A stretch of 64,000 nt of DNA from Microbulbifer litoralis (GTDB taxonomy: Bacteria > Pseudomonadota > Gammaproteobacteria > Pseudomonadales > Cellvibrionaceae), in assembly GCF_023634065.1 (NCBI RefSeq), contig NZ_JALKCV010000003.1, positions 124,001 through 188,000 on the forward strand, given 5' to 3'. A program made the translations under genes and the position numbers. Under the pieces are notes generated by a model that was not told the DNA's origin, ran no database searches, and saw nothing but the letters and a program-made list of their open reading frames with translations. Every line of letters starts with the position of its first letter. Positions within the stretch are counted from its first letter, which is position 1. Below are positions 36,494 through 45,480 of the stretch, piece after piece.

Positions 36494-39483
36494 CAAACCA
36501 CGCATTGCTGGCTTAACTCCTCTAACTGAGCACCAAACTCCCAAATAATATCCGATGCTAATAAACGAGCTTGGCTCTTTGTCCAGTAGCGATAACTGTC
36601 TAAGAGTCCAACCGTGAGACTGGGAAAATTATCATTTGAAAAGGTAATCCGACTTGTACTGAGATCCCCAGCGCGCTCAATCCAATGAGCTGGTAGGCCA
36701 GGCAACGAATCGCAATCACCAAGGGAAATCGAGAAAAAACGCCATGGCAGGGACTCGCTGACACCTGCCAACTCCCGAACCTGCACGAAATGCCCACCCG
36801 CACTGAAAACACTCGCCAGCTCTTTTTCTAGATGACTGATAAATTCCTGAGCTTGTTTTTTTGTTATAGCGCTAAGGCCTCTATTGCGTGCAGAAGCGTA
36901 TGGAGCACCAACAGCCAAAGTATCGGACAGGACCTGCTGGTCGCGCGTCGACAAACCATAAAGTCGAGCAATCGTGCCGTCTAGCTTAAGCCAATCCGGT
37001 TGATTATTAACTAGTAGATCAGCGCAATATTCTATCGACTCTCTTTCGTTATTTGATAAATTCTCTGGAGGTATAAATGGAAATCGATCGATATCAATTA
37101 CCTGCTGTGCTTCACGTTCAACCCCGAACTCTCCACTAGTCATTAAAGTGAAGTATTCAAAAAGTTGACTGTGAATAACAACAAGAAGATAACGAGTGAG
37201 AAAATCCCCCTGAAAGTGACTTTCGGCCGAGTAACCGTAGTAGGATTCTGAATAGGCTAAATCTTCGGTGCCCAATAATGCCCGGCCACGGCTTCGATCA
37301 TCCCGGAAAGCTTTTCTAATTAGAAGTATCGGGGCTTTGTAAATTTCAGGTTCCCGCGGCCGATGAAGACCTTGACTAGTATAAGTCTGAAGTTGCCGGT
37401 TAATCACCCTAAATGGGTGGCAATCATAGTCTGCCTGCAGACTTGGCTTCCCGACAAGGAAGCTATCATCTCGGGTTCTTCCTGCCACCTGGAAACCCTG
37501 CCCCTTGTGAAGCCCTGGTTGCTCTGCCCAGTAATCGCGAACAGTATACTTCGTCTTTTTTCTAACCTTATCAACTATAGGGATATCTAGAACTGTACCC
37601 CTATATAGCGCCTTCAGTGCCAATGAATTGTTTCTTACCAATTCAAAAGGAATTGGGCGGGCATCGCTGGCATCTATTCTCAGCAACCCTTTATCGTTTA
37701 AAGTAGGCTCGTAAGACGGACTGACAAAAACAAATTGGCCATCTGGATTTGGCAGATGATTGTCCGCAAATAGTAGACAGAAAGGCTGGCTAACGTTTGG
37801 CCATACACGGGTCTGCCGTAGCGAGGCTCCATTAAGGATACCAGTCACGGTCAGCGCTTCAAATATGGCATCACGGGCTGCACATCCTTTGGCCGATTGT
37901 TTAAACAACCAGCGCCCAGCCAGTGCCAGCGCAATCCTTCCTCCAGGCTTGGCCCACTCCATAGCTCCCCATATAAAGGGCAAGTCTGGCACACGATCTG
38001 GATTATGGTAGCTCAGCGCTATCTCTTTGAGCCCTTTACTAGCAGCAATGGCACGACACCGCCTAGTAAAAGTTGCATCAATGGATGCATATTTGGATGT
38101 TAAGCTCGTCCAAGGCGGATTGCCGATCACTACGCTAAAAGCGCCACGATATTTATCAGGTACATGGTCACCCAGACTGCCGGCCATGGGAACGATTTCG
38201 TCGGGATCGCAGTCAGGATCCCTGACATCAATCAGGACACTACCTTCCAACTTCTTAAATCGTAGAGCTTCTACAGGAGCAGGATGTGGATCCAGCTCAA
38301 GTGCCGTTAAGTATAGGGCCAGCGCCGCTAAGGTACGGGCATGGGTGTTAATATCGAAACCAGTCAGCTGGCTGTGAAGAATACTCCGGATCTGCTGACG
38401 CGAAGGTCGCCTTCCAGTTTCGCGAAAGCGTAATTCCACCAGCTTCCGTAAACTCGCGACCAAAAACACACCAGCCCCACAGGCAGGATCCAGTATACGT
38501 GCTTTGGAACCCTCCGAATGCTCATGGAGCGCCTCTTCCACCATGTATTCGGCGATGTGATAGGGTGTGTAATATACGCTTGTGGAGCGCCGCGCTGTTG
38601 CATCAAACTGATACATCAACTCTTCATAGGTTTCACTCAGCAGCCCGATTGGCAGGTGATCAAAATCTAAATCACCCCAATCTAATTTCTGCTGTGAAGC
38701 GCCAGGAGCAATAGCGGTGTCCAGCGACATTATTGCGCTCAAAGGCTGAGTAACACCCCTCCCATATTGGCGAATCAACTTACGGAAGTAACGCGGATAA
38801 TCCGTTGTTGGCAATTCTAGTAGGTCACCATTAAAGGTTTGATCTAGCCAACTATTGGTTTCTGCTAGCGCGGCGCTGGTATCAAAGCACGCTCCCAAAA
38901 ATTTGGAGCTAGGCGCAATGCTCGGTAAGTGGTTGTCACGAACGATTTTTCGGCCGACCAAATAACGAAAGAAAAGTGCTCGCCCCGTCAAAGCGATAGT
39001 CTCGCGTGTTGACAAGCCGAGCTCCTGAAGAGCCTCTCCAGCATCAGTCATAAGGCGAAGAAGTTCATCACGCAAGCGTAAGCTGGCGGGCGGCGCAAGA
39101 TTTTCGCCTTGCGCTAACCGTGGAAGGACAGTCTGGGCGTCGTGAGTATTCTGTGCGAACCAAACAGGCTCTGTATTAGGAGCTGGCTTCAGGTCTGAGG
39201 CATATATATCCAAACGCCCTGGCTTCAATATTCCAAGCCAAGCCGACTCGCCCCGCATAGCGAGAGTACGTCGCAGATCAGGAATAGAAACATCTCTGCT
39301 TTGCAGACGGATTTGGTCTACGACGTATAACAGTGCCTGAGACTGCTGCTCCACAACACAGTCCACAAGAGGGGCCTCTCGATTCCTGACCAAGTCGGTG
39401 TATCGCAGGCATCGAGCATCTTTATTATTATGTAAATCGACACAGCTACCGCTTGGTGCGCCGAAGTCCCGTAGTAAATCCAT
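36493..39483 (-). CDS. N6-adenine DNA methyltransferase, Eco57I-like
   Basis: The 996-residue protein has a central methyltransferase: motif I ILDPACGAGVFLVASL (about 328-343, AdoMet binding) and motif IV VIGNPPWTSL (about 453-462, catalysis). This is the gamma-class adenine pattern of Eco57I-like enzymes. The N-terminal 300 residues are helical and the C-terminal 400 probably recognise the DNA target. No nuclease motif was seen inside the protein, in contrast to type IIG enzymes. The cutting function is probably the PD-(D/E)xK protein encoded downstream. A MerR-like gene lies eight bases upstream. Confidence 0.82.
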   Translation of the reverse strand: MDLLRDFGAPSGSCVDLHNNKDARCLRYTDLVRNREAPLVDCVVEQQSQALLYVVDQIRLQSRDVSIPDLRRTLAMRGESAWLGILKPGRLDIYASDLKPAPNTEPVWFAQNTHDAQTVLPRLAQGENLAPPASLRLRDELLRLMTDAGEALQELGLSTRETIALTGRALFFRYLVGRKIVRDNHLPSIAPSSKFLGACFDTSAALAETNSWLDQTFNGDLLELPTTDYPRYFRKLIRQYGRGVTQPLSAIMSLDTAIAPGASQQKLDWGDLDFDHLPIGLLSETYEELMYQFDATARRSTSVYYTPYHIAEYMVEEALHEHSEGSKARILDPACGAGVFLVASLRKLVELRFRETGRRPSRQQIRSILHSQLTGFDINTHARTLAALALYLTALELDPHPAPVEALRFKKLEGSVLIDVRDPDCDPDEIVPMAGSLGDHVPDKYRGAFSVVIGNPPWTSLTSKYASIDATFTRRCRAIAASKGLKEIALSYHNPDRVPDLPFIWGAMEWAKPGGRIALALAGRWLFKQSAKGCAARDAIFEALTVTGILNGASLRQTRVWPNVSQPFCLLFADNHLPNPDGQFVFVSPSYEPTLNDKGLLRIDASDARPIPFELVRNNSLALKALYRGTVLDIPIVDKVRKKTKYTVRDYWAEQPGLHKGQGFQVAGRTRDDSFLVGKPSLQADYDCHPFRVINRQLQTYTSQGLHRPREPEIYKAPILLIRKAFRDDRSRGRALLGTEDLAYSESYYGYSAESHFQGDFLTRYLLVVIHSQLFEYFTLMTSGEFGVEREAQQVIDIDRFPFIPPENLSNNERESIEYCADLLVNNQPDWLKLDGTIARLYGLSTRDQQVLSDTLAVGAPYASARNRGLSAITKKQAQEFISHLEKELASVFSAGGHFVQVRELAGVSESLPWRFFSISLGDCDSLPGLPAHWIERAGDLSTSRITFSNDNFPSLTVGLLDSYRYWTKSQARLLASDIIWEFGAQLEELSQQCVV

Positions 39484-39491
39484 AAACCGGC

Positions 39492-39968
39492 CTATTTCCG
39501 ACCCGACTTGATGTCTGCGATCAAGTGAAGTTCCTTTTGTGACGGTTCAGCCCCCAGGAAAATATCAATTCGTTCGCGTTCTTTGGCCATATCAACAATC
39601 CACCCTTGGCAAGTAATGCTTTGTACCTGTACCCAGTGGGCCTCTCCAGACTTCAGAGGGATGAAAACCATTTCTTCAGCAGGCGCCTGACGTGGTGCAC
39701 TCAAATATTTATGAATAGCGCCCGAAGCACGCCCCAAATCTCTCCCCTTTGCACCAAAGGTGTCCTCAAGTGTTTGCAGTACAGCAAACGTCAGCAGGTC
39801 AGCTTTCGTAAAGCGACGCGCACTTCTCTCACGTGTTGGCCTTTCGGAGAATGGCGGCAAATGAGCCCAGACATGCAACCTCGAGCGGCTAATTCCACCC
39901 AAAGCCGCACAAATATCTTTCGCGGTGAACGACCTGATTGTCGACAATTTCCCCAAAACTGCTTTCAT
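39492..39968 (-). CDS. MerR-like helix-turn-helix protein
   Basis: The 158-residue protein has a winged-helix N-terminus (FTAKDICAALGGISRSRLHVWAHL, then RRFTKADLLTFAVLQTLEDTFG) of MerR type. The C-terminal part (about 100-158) has no recognised domain. The ATG at 39968 is chosen over an upstream TTG. It is the first gene of the restriction-modification operon and probably its regulator or a specificity accessory. Confidence 0.6.
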   Translation of the reverse strand: MKAVLGKLSTIRSFTAKDICAALGGISRSRLHVWAHLPPFSERPTRERSARRFTKADLLTFAVLQTLEDTFGAKGRDLGRASGAIHKYLSAPRQAPAEEMVFIPLKSGEAHWVQVQSITCQGWIVDMAKERERIDIFLGAEPSQKELHLIADIKSGRK

Positions 39969-40150
39969 CCGCAAACAAAACTGTTTTTATTTTAGAACAG
40001 ATTCTAGCTAAATAATACCCAAATCAATCAAGGGAAGGCTATAGAGCCGCTAAATCCGTCTAACTCGCCAGTTGGCGCACGAATCCTCTGCTGGACGCAT
40101 GGCCGCGGGGCGGAAGAGTAACCTATCGGCGAGAGTGCAGCACCCCGCGG

Positions 40151-40208
40151 TGTGAGTCATAGAGTACACTTCTATGACTCACATCTAGGTCGCTTTATGA
40201 GTCATAGA
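40151..40208. repeat. 13-bp inverted repeat plus third copy at cargo boundary
   Basis: TGTGAGTCATAGA (40151-40163) and its exact reverse complement TCTATGACTCACA (40171-40183) are separated by seven bases. A third partial copy ATGAGTCATAGA is at 40197-40208. There is no T-run. It lies in the 281-base gap between the restriction module and the exonuclease operon, a point where cargo blocks meet. It may be a hairpin terminator-like signal, an operator or a recombination remnant. Confidence 0.75.
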
Positions 40209-40249
40209 ATCTTGGCGCGCACTTCGAGGGGGCTGGAGGGCGGGCTGAC

Positions 40250-40813
40250 CTAAAAAGTCAAACTAGGCAGTATCCTGGCAATATTTCGAGCGTCATCCTC
40301 ACCGCGATGTTGCTGCCCTTCGAAAGTCAGACCAAGGGACTGAAGGGCTCCACCGAGACCCGAGCGACGCTTCTTGCCAGTCTTTTCTTGCCACACGGCT
40401 TTCAGGTTAATATGAGGCTTGGCGAAGAATTCAGGCGCACAGCGGTGTCGCGATTGTTCTACGTCAATTTGACTCCAGTCGTATTGCCCCCAACTGGCCC
40501 AAGCTTGGTACTCGTGCTGAGACAGCCACACGTCAAGAAGACTCGTAGCCTCCGCAAAGTCAGGCGCACTCGCCACCAGATCGCGGGCAATACCAGTGAG
40601 CTGACAGCAAAAATCGCTGAGCTCCGGATTAATCGTTGGCCTCACCAACTGACTGTGGCTTGCTAGAGTCTCGCCTTTCAAAGTGGCCACAACTAATCCG
40701 AATTCTATGACTTCCATAACCTCGACAGACTGTGGGCGATCATTCCAACAGGTGGCCTCAAGATCTACAATCAGCAGATGCTGGATGTCATCAAAGTAAT
40801 CTCGATAGGGCAT
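40250..40813 (-). CDS. DEDDh 3'-5' exonuclease
   Basis: The 187-residue protein has the DEDDh exonuclease fold of the ERI-1/KapD kind. Exo I is LLIVDLEATCW with both acids (about residues 13-23). Exo II is in the YQAWASWGQYDWSQID region. Exo III is QHRGEDDARNIARIL with the catalytic His and Asp. This group trims RNA or DNA ends. The ATG at 40813 is supported by GGAG six bases upstream. It is the last gene after the phosphatase and LRAT genes on the same strand. Confidence 0.82.
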   Translation of the reverse strand: MPYRDYFDDIQHLLIVDLEATCWNDRPQSVEVMEVIEFGLVVATLKGETLASHSQLVRPTINPELSDFCCQLTGIARDLVASAPDFAEATSLLDVWLSQHEYQAWASWGQYDWSQIDVEQSRHRCAPEFFAKPHINLKAVWQEKTGKKRRSGLGGALQSLGLTFEGQQHRGEDDARNIARILPSLTF

Positions 40814-40870
40814 GAAAACTCCGTCTATACGGTGTAAGGGATTGCTCGGACGAGCTGGAGGCAAAGCCAG

Positions 40871-41686
40871 TCAGCGCTCATTGACGCAGAGAATACTTAG
40901 CGCTTCCCCCGGATGTCCGCGAAAGGTATCCAGAAAGTGGCAATTGCCCACTTGGATTGCAGTTGGAACGAAATTGTGCCCTAGATACACATCATCGATT
41001 CCATTAATTTGATAGGGCGCCAGTAGTTTTCCGGGGGCCTTAGCTATTCTATCTTGGCGCTCTGTGAAGAGCTTTTTGTACTCAGCCAAGGTGCGCTTAG
41101 CGTCACCCAAGGCCAAAATTCTCTGGTATAGGTGCACAGCTAAGAATCTGTCCCAAAGGAATTTCCGGGCGGCATCGGCCACGCTGCTCTGGATAAATGC
41201 GGCGCCAGCTTCCCAAGCCTCCTCAATGGCTCTTAGATTCTGAACCGCTGTTGTCCAGCTATTGGCTGGGAGGCCTGCATGGATCAGACCGACACGTCGG
41301 GTCCCGACATCCAACTCAATAGCCCAGGGCAGTTTTCGCGCCCATTCAACGCAGTGTCGCTGCTCTGCTTCCGAAAGACGGTAGAACCACAAGCCTCCGT
41401 TAGCTTTATGCATTGGTACAGCGCTAGATCTCTCAAATCCGGCAATCATCATCGCCTCGTGATTGCCCAAGATAGAGAAGTAGGATTGCTGATCAATTAG
41501 AGACACCAGGGCCTCACTGTCAGGTCCCCGGTCTATTAAGTCGCCAAGGCAAAACAACCGATCACAACTCTCGTCAAACTGTAGATTTTGCAGTTGCTTG
41601 TTTAGCTGGTCGAAATGGCCGTGTACATCCCCGACCACATAGTCCCGCCCCTTCGGGTTACTGCCCACCTTGAGGACTGTAGCCAT
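40871..41686 (-). CDS. PP1/ApaH-like metallophosphatase
   Basis: The 271-residue protein carries the metallophosphoesterase motifs in order: YVVGDVHGHFDQL (GDxHG, about 15-27), CLGDLIDRGPDSEAL (GDxxDRG, about 48-60) and ILGNHEAMM (GNHE, about 72-80). A later metal-binding His is in VGLIHAGLP. This is the PrpA/PrpB or diadenosine-tetraphosphatase type. The substrate may be a phosphoprotein or a nucleotide alarmone. The ATG at 41686 has GGGAG five bases upstream. It is the middle gene of the LRAT-phosphatase-exonuclease set. Confidence 0.85.
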   Translation of the reverse strand: MATVLKVGSNPKGRDYVVGDVHGHFDQLNKQLQNLQFDESCDRLFCLGDLIDRGPDSEALVSLIDQQSYFSILGNHEAMMIAGFERSSAVPMHKANGGLWFYRLSEAEQRHCVEWARKLPWAIELDVGTRRVGLIHAGLPANSWTTAVQNLRAIEEAWEAGAAFIQSSVADAARKFLWDRFLAVHLYQRILALGDAKRTLAEYKKLFTERQDRIAKAPGKLLAPYQINGIDDVYLGHNFVPTAIQVGNCHFLDTFRGHPGEALSILCVNER

Positions 41687-41720
41687 AACAACTCCCACAG
41701 GCCCATCGCCCGCTTCAAGC

Positions 41721-42092
41721 TCATTTCTTCGCTAGATAAACGAACGCTCCGAGCAGAGTAAGGGCAGTAGCCACCTGCTTGACTTGCTTGCTCTCCCTCA
41801 TACCAGTCGCTACTTCGCGGACAAAATGCTCACAATTGTAATAGGCCAAGCTATAGCGCACTTTACCGACAAGTGATCTTGCCGTAGAAATTACGCTGGT
41901 TGCTGACTCCAGTGTAGGCATCCAAATGACCTTGAATGGCCGGCCAGCCACTACGTCATCCCAAGGCTCCTCTACCACTGTTCCATTGCGCAATGTGTTT
42001 GAGATCAGCATGGGCTTACCTCGCTGATACCTATCAGAGACCAATGCCCAATGATCATACAGACCCAGATCGATTTTCAGCACTTTTATCAT
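41721..42092 (-). CDS. LRAT-type acyltransferase/peptidase-fold protein with C-terminal membrane helix
   Basis: The 123-residue protein has the LRAT/NlpC-P60 circular-permuted papain-like core. The histidine is in LGLYDHWALVSDRY (about residue 14) and the nucleophile cysteine in LAYYNCEHFVREV (NCEHF, about 88). This is the H...NCEHF signature of lecithin-retinol acyltransferase-like proteins. A C-terminal hydrophobic helix (VATALTLLGAFVYLA) would anchor it in the membrane. It heads a three-gene operon divergent from an XRE regulator, with a perfect palindrome between. A phospholipid or thioester-cleaving effector is possible; that is inference. Confidence 0.7.
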   Translation of the reverse strand: MIKVLKIDLGLYDHWALVSDRYQRGKPMLISNTLRNGTVVEEPWDDVVAGRPFKVIWMPTLESATSVISTARSLVGKVRYSLAYYNCEHFVREVATGMRESKQVKQVATALTLLGAFVYLAKK

Positions 42093-42132
42093 CGCAAATT
42101 TCCTTATGGTATCCTTTTGCTATTTCATCTTA

Positions 42133-42147
42133 TTTGCTAAATTAGCA
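42133..42147. promoter_or_regulatory. Perfect palindromic operator TTGCTAA-A-TTAGCAA
   Basis: A 7-1-7 perfect palindrome sits in the 91-base divergent region, 40 bases from the LRAT start and 36 bases from the XRE start. The position suits autoregulation and control of the LRAT operon by the XRE protein. Confidence 0.7.
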
Positions 42148-42183
42148 ATATTGATATAAGCACAACTTTGCGAAGGTGTCAAC

Positions 42184-42525
42184 ATGCGCCCAGGTATAGT
42201 TTTTGATCAAGTAGTTGGTGCCGTACTTGCGCACTACCGAACTCAGGCAGGCCTCAGCCAACACCAGGCAGTGGAGGGTATCAGCATAGGAGTTTCAAGC
42301 CTGTCAAGGCTCGAAAAGGGCGATTACTCACTAACCATGGAGCAGCTATTTGAGCTGTCACAACGCTATAACGTCTCCATGATGCAAGTAGCAGCGAGTA
42401 TCGAGCGGACATATGCGAATGCCAGAAAGCATGGCGTGCACATAGAACGGGAAAAGAAATCAAAATCCGGATTACTGCTATTGGGTGCTGCAGCGATCGC
42501 TGCCTTTGTGATTGCCTCCCAGTAG
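42184..42525 (+). CDS. XRE-family regulator with C-terminal membrane anchor
   Basis: The 113-residue protein has an N-terminal helix-turn-helix (AHYRTQAGLSQHQAVEGISIGVSSLSRLEKGDY, about 16-48) of Cro/XRE type. A charged linker (HIEREKKSKS) leads to a single C-terminal hydrophobic helix (GLLLLGAAAIAAFVIASQ). Membrane-tethered XRE proteins are unusual. The divergent LRAT protein ends in a similar helix, so the two may meet in the membrane. It probably represses both promoters through the palindrome at 42133-42147. Confidence 0.75.
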   Translation: MRPGIVFDQVVGAVLAHYRTQAGLSQHQAVEGISIGVSSLSRLEKGDYSLTMEQLFELSQRYNVSMMQVAASIERTYANARKHGVHIEREKKSKSGLLLLGAAAIAAFVIASQ

Positions 42526-42696
42526 GGCATTCTGCTCCCGGAGCGCCTGCCGTTTCTGTATGCTCCCAAACTGCACGATGGTACCAATAACATTGCTGCT
42601 CATAGACTTCACTACCCATCATTTTTATGCCTTATCGAAAATGATATGTAGACTCTAGAAAACACATATAGGTATCTAAGTACACTGAACAGCCTC

Positions 42697-44040
42697 CTAG
42701 TGATAGCCCCAGCCGTCATCGTCGCAGAAGTCATCCTCAGGCAGCATTTCTGGCTTACCATCAACTATCTTTCGATCCTTAAAATTATGCTCAATCCGGG
42801 CCACTTCGTGAACTACCAGCGTGTTTGGCTTAATGCGGATGGCGGAATCCTCGATCATAAAATCAATCGCACTATGATTTTCATTCCTCAGTACATGTGG
42901 GAAGAGCACTATATTCTGCCCGCCTTCTCGCTGAACTGATTTAAAGATGATTCCGTCCACTCGAGGGCTTGTGCGCCGAGCCAGATACTCAGACATGGCC
43001 TGAGTGGGTAGATACTCGAACTCATCGCCATCCAATACCGGCTGAGCAATCAGCCAGTGCAGCTGGCGAAGCAATTGCATATGTACCAGCCTATCCAAGT
43101 AATCATCATCAAACATGCTCTCAATGCGTTGATGATGCGCCCGTGAGAGTAAAGTAAGGTCCAGCAGTCGAATCGGCTCAATTAGCTCAAATTCAGAAGA
43201 GATGATTTTTTCAGATATTGACGGGCGCAGCTCGGCCACACATGTTTCACGATCTGCTGCCCCATAGAAATAGCTGATCCCCTTCGGATTCATACGTCCC
43301 TCTGCGGCCAAACGATCAGGCGGATTACTGAGTTCTGTGTCGGGCGACTTAATGATTTCAGACTGGGTCACAGAGTTTCCAACCTTCCTTGCTCGAAAGA
43401 CCGCCAAGGACCCAGGTTCAAACTCCCGAACGACTAACTTACCAGCATCAATTCTTCCCTGTATTGGCAGTGGGACATCCATTGAGATCTCAGGAACGCG
43501 AATTTCGTTCAAGTTAGTAAAAAGCTTATCGAAAAGCTCTATCGCCCTCGAATTGAAATATCGAGTATGGTGCTTGAGGTCCAACACGAAGTTATTCCAG
43601 CGCTCTTCTCCTTCTGCATGGTCAAGCTTGCGCTTCTGATAAAGCTGGCAGTCATCTACAAGAGGTTCTCCTCCCTGCATCACCTCATATTGATCCCCGC
43701 GTGACATGAGCTCTATCAATGACTTAGTAACATCTTCCTCTTCAACTTTGCACTGAATAATCTCACCGATAAGAAGCTCCGGTTCATCGCCGACCTGTTC
43801 ATATTCAGGCTTATCAGAGTCAGAATAAAACACAGGTCGTTCAGCACCGATATGGAACCACTCACGCCATATTCTCTCAAGCCAGTCCGCTAGTTGATCG
43901 AAGCGGACAGCGTACTCAGCTTCTTCTTCGCAGACATTGCACAGCCCATTTATGCCATGCTGTCGGATTTTGTTTTTCAGCCCAGGATCTTCCGTACACT
44001 CACTGCAAAACAAAGATTCTTCTTCATATACTTCCATCAT
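42697..44040 (-). CDS. HEPN/RES-domain NAD-degrading toxin-like protein
   Basis: The 447-residue protein starts with a zinc-ribbon-like segment (FCSECTEDPGL and LCNVCEEEAEY, about 11-43) and a helical region that fits the HEPN/RES N-terminal domain. The C-terminal half has the RES domain: RMNPKGISYFYGAADRETCVAEL (about 250-272), with the conserved R, E and later S positions, then LDLTLLSRAHHQ. RES toxins break down NAD+ (as in RES-Xre pairs). No Xre/Xre-like antitoxin gene lies beside it; the nearest XRE gene is the divergent-module regulator at 42184. A single-gene abortive-infection effector is plausible. Confidence 0.75.
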   Translation of the reverse strand: MMEVYEEESLFCSECTEDPGLKNKIRQHGINGLCNVCEEEAEYAVRFDQLADWLERIWREWFHIGAERPVFYSDSDKPEYEQVGDEPELLIGEIIQCKVEEEDVTKSLIELMSRGDQYEVMQGGEPLVDDCQLYQKRKLDHAEGEERWNNFVLDLKHHTRYFNSRAIELFDKLFTNLNEIRVPEISMDVPLPIQGRIDAGKLVVREFEPGSLAVFRARKVGNSVTQSEIIKSPDTELSNPPDRLAAEGRMNPKGISYFYGAADRETCVAELRPSISEKIISSEFELIEPIRLLDLTLLSRAHHQRIESMFDDDYLDRLVHMQLLRQLHWLIAQPVLDGDEFEYLPTQAMSEYLARRTSPRVDGIIFKSVQREGGQNIVLFPHVLRNENHSAIDFMIEDSAIRIKPNTLVVHEVARIEHNFKDRKIVDGKPEMLPEDDFCDDDGWGYH

Positions 44041-44314
44041 CTATAGAACCATATCTTCTTGCTCAGACAGACGGATCATAGCACCGTTGTGCACTATTCT
44101 CGTATAGGTTTAGCGATAAAAATCGATGAGTATTCATTTATATAGCAAAGTTACTGTATCAGCGATTTCTAGTATTGCTGTTTGGAACAGCTCTGCTTTA
44201 TTCACTCGTCTACTGGGAAATTGAACAACATTCTTTTTTCTAAAGAATCCAGCCGTACGATGAGATCAGATCTTTTAGTAGCCGATCAGATCGGTTTTGG
44301 ATCGATACATATAT

Positions 44315-45478
44315 TTAATTGTTATCCCGATGAATTGCACTAGCCTTGTAGGCTTGGTAAGCGGCACTGGCTGCTGTCTTTGATGTTCCCAGTACAGTCG
44401 AGAAAGTTTTTTTCGTTAGCGGAAAATTGTTTTCTTCTATGTATTTCCCAGCATTAATCATTTCTTCAGTAGTTGGAATGTAGACTCTATGATCGAGTCC
44501 TGTATCAATAACCTTCGATAACCAAAATGGACTGTTGAGAATATTGTCAGAAAATGCAGATCTAGAAATCCCGGTCGACTCACAAAACTCTATGAACCTT
44601 TGCGGCCACTCTTCAATTAGCCAGGAAACGGCCAACAAACAATGTAATCTTTCAGGGGCAGGTAAATATTCCAAGCTCATGCCCCTCTTACGATCTACGT
44701 AACTTAAATCTAAGCCCAATTCATCTTTAATTTTCTTCCTTGCCAACTTGCCTCTATGCCCCAATATAGCACTCGCAATAAAATGCAACCCAGAATAGAA
44801 TAGAGGTGCGCATGGTATAACATTGTTGTCAATGCCCCATAGTTCAACAATAAAATCTCTAATAATAGAAATATATTTATTGATTATACTGCGTTCTGTA
44901 GTCTCGAAGTAGACTGGCTCTACGCCACTTAGATCCGTGTGGCAGTTGTAACAATTTTCTATTCCATCTATCGGAAAAGATAACCCTCTTTTCCCTATTC
45001 CATTTCTATGAAAAGACACTGATGCTTTGCATTCAGGACATCTATCAAAGAGTAGACATCTATGTTTTTCGCACATAGAGAATAATGCCAACCTCCAGCG
45101 TTTTCTATAGAAAGTATCCTCAGAGAGACACTCAGGGCAGAACTGTAATCCGGCTCTTTGACGCTGGCGATGATAAATACCTAACGGCAAAATCCATCTT
45201 GAATTTCCATTAACAGTCATTGAATCAAAGAGATATCCTTGATAATCGGACAGCGTTAGCTGCTTAAGCCTCTCTAATGCTTGTCCAGTATTTATTGCCA
45301 AAACCTCCAACAAACCGTCTGGCTGGTGTCGATCTAAATCTACATTCCACAGTGGCAATTTATATCCGAGTAAAGTCGAGTAGAAAGAATGAAGAAAGTA
45401 ACCATTACTGAAAGCTAGTCGCACCATCCACGACGACAGTAATTCATCTTCCTTAGGCTGAGGATGGACAGGTAACAC
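44315..45478 (-). CDS. tniQ: TniQ/TnsD-type target-selection protein
   Basis: The 387-residue protein has the TniQ N-terminus (LPVHPQPKEDELLSSWMVRLA) and paired zinc fingers in LQFCPECLSEDTFYRKRWRLALFSMCEKHRCLLFDRC with CPEC and later CYNCH. A C-terminal region (about 240-387) is probably the DNA-recognition part. In Tn7, TnsD reads the glmS end; here the insertion in comM suggests this protein recognises a comM sequence. The start is a GTG at 45478, three bases from the tnsC stop, so it is the fourth gene of the tnsABC-tniQ operon. It is shorter than Tn7 TnsD (about 508). Confidence 0.88.
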   Translation of the reverse strand: MLPVHPQPKEDELLSSWMVRLAFSNGYFLHSFYSTLLGYKLPLWNVDLDRHQPDGLLEVLAINTGQALERLKQLTLSDYQGYLFDSMTVNGNSRWILPLGIYHRQRQRAGLQFCPECLSEDTFYRKRWRLALFSMCEKHRCLLFDRCPECKASVSFHRNGIGKRGLSFPIDGIENCYNCHTDLSGVEPVYFETTERSIINKYISIIRDFIVELWGIDNNVIPCAPLFYSGLHFIASAILGHRGKLARKKIKDELGLDLSYVDRKRGMSLEYLPAPERLHCLLAVSWLIEEWPQRFIEFCESTGISRSAFSDNILNSPFWLSKVIDTGLDHRVYIPTTEEMINAGKYIEENNFPLTKKTFSTVLGTSKTAASAAYQAYKASAIHRDNN

Positions 45479-45480
45479 AT

